Positions 7,062 to 7,147 of a DNA stretch of 7,147 nt are shown here, piece after piece. This DNA comes from PVC group bacterium (lineage in GTDB: Bacteria; Verrucomicrobiota; Kiritimatiellia; SS1-B-03-39; UBA6053). Under the pieces are notes generated by a model that saw nothing but the letters and a program-made list of their open reading frames with translations, was not told the DNA's origin and ran no database searches. A program made the position numbers and the translations under genes. The stretch lies in contig PXAS01000183.1 in assembly GCA_003565815.1 (NCBI GenBank), positions 1 through 7,147 on the forward strand. Reading direction: 5' to 3'. The stretch's first letter is position 1. Every line of letters starts with the position of its first letter.

Positions 7062-7090
7062 TTGCCCAATTGCCCAAAGAACCATATACA
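7062..7090 (+). promoter_or_regulatory. Candidate promoter of tRNA-Arg
   Basis: TTGCCC (7062-7067), a 17-nt spacer and TATACA (7085-7090) resemble a sigma70 promoter, each hexamer matching 4 of 6 consensus positions at ideal spacing. Predicted initiation near 7097 would leave about a 10-nt leader before the mature tRNA. TTGCCCAA is repeated directly in tandem (7062-7069 and 7070-7077). Confidence 0.5.
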
Positions 7091-7106
7091 ACTTGAAAAT
7101 ATCCTT

Positions 7107-7147
7107 GCCCCGGTAGCTCACCAGGACAGAGCGCAAGATTCCTAATC
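7107..7147 (+). tRNA. tRNA-Arg (anticodon CCU), 3' part cut by window edge
   Basis: The first 41 nt fit a tRNA. Acceptor 5' strand GCCCCGG is at 7107-7113, then TA (positions 8-9). The D stem GCTC (7116-7119) pairs with GAGC (7129-7132) around a 9-nt loop containing GG. Position 26 is G. The anticodon stem 5' strand CAAGA is at 7134-7138. The 7-nt loop TTCCTAA (7139-7145) has U33, anticodon CCT at 7141-7143 and A37. The last two bases, TC, begin pairing with the stem. Anticodon CCU reads the arginine codon AGG. The T arm and the 3' acceptor strand are outside the window, so acceptor pairing cannot be verified. Confidence 0.88.

Overview
This window is about 7.1 kb of GC-rich (roughly 60%) bacterial chromosome. 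It carries six protein genes and one partial tRNA gene, all housekeeping-type. The organism cannot be named from sequence alone. The Bacteroidota/PVC-like enolase signature, the RecD2-type helicase and an intergenic TTCGTG-type repeat of a kind I associate with PVC-superphylum genomes suggest Verrucomicrobiota, Kiritimatiellota or Lentisphaerota, but this is a weak inference.

Layout. From the left edge, plus strand: the 3' nine-tenths or so of a RecD2-family SF1B DNA helicase; a 205-nt gap holding a small hairpin and a 10-nt-period degenerate repeat; an unusual 335-aa protein that keeps most of the nucleoside diphosphate kinase (NDK) active site but carries a large internal insertion and a C-terminal tail; then, overlapping it by ATGA, an RsmB/NOP2/Sun-family RNA cytosine-5 methyltransferase. 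A 36-nt convergent gap with a perfect hairpin separates these from a minus-strand pair, nadD followed by rsfS. A divergent intergenic region of about 150 nt, with a perfect 17-nt inverted repeat, lies between nadD and plus-strand eno (enolase). Eno ends in a textbook intrinsic terminator. It is followed by a second small hairpin, a plausible sigma70 promoter, and the first 41 nt of a tRNA-Arg(CCU) gene cut by the right edge.

How the genes fit together. nadD-rsfS is a commonly conserved bacterial pair (NAD synthesis plus ribosome silencing). The methyltransferase, RsfS and the tRNA concern translation. Enolase and NadD are central metabolism. The NDK-like protein is translationally coupled to the methyltransferase, which may reflect only growth-related co-expression.

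I see no defence system, mobile element, CRISPR array or biosynthetic cluster. The most unusual item is the NDK-like protein; next are the nadD/eno intergenic inverted repeat and the TTCGTG-type repeat. The long minus-strand reading frames opposite ndk-like, methyltransferase and eno are treated as shadows.
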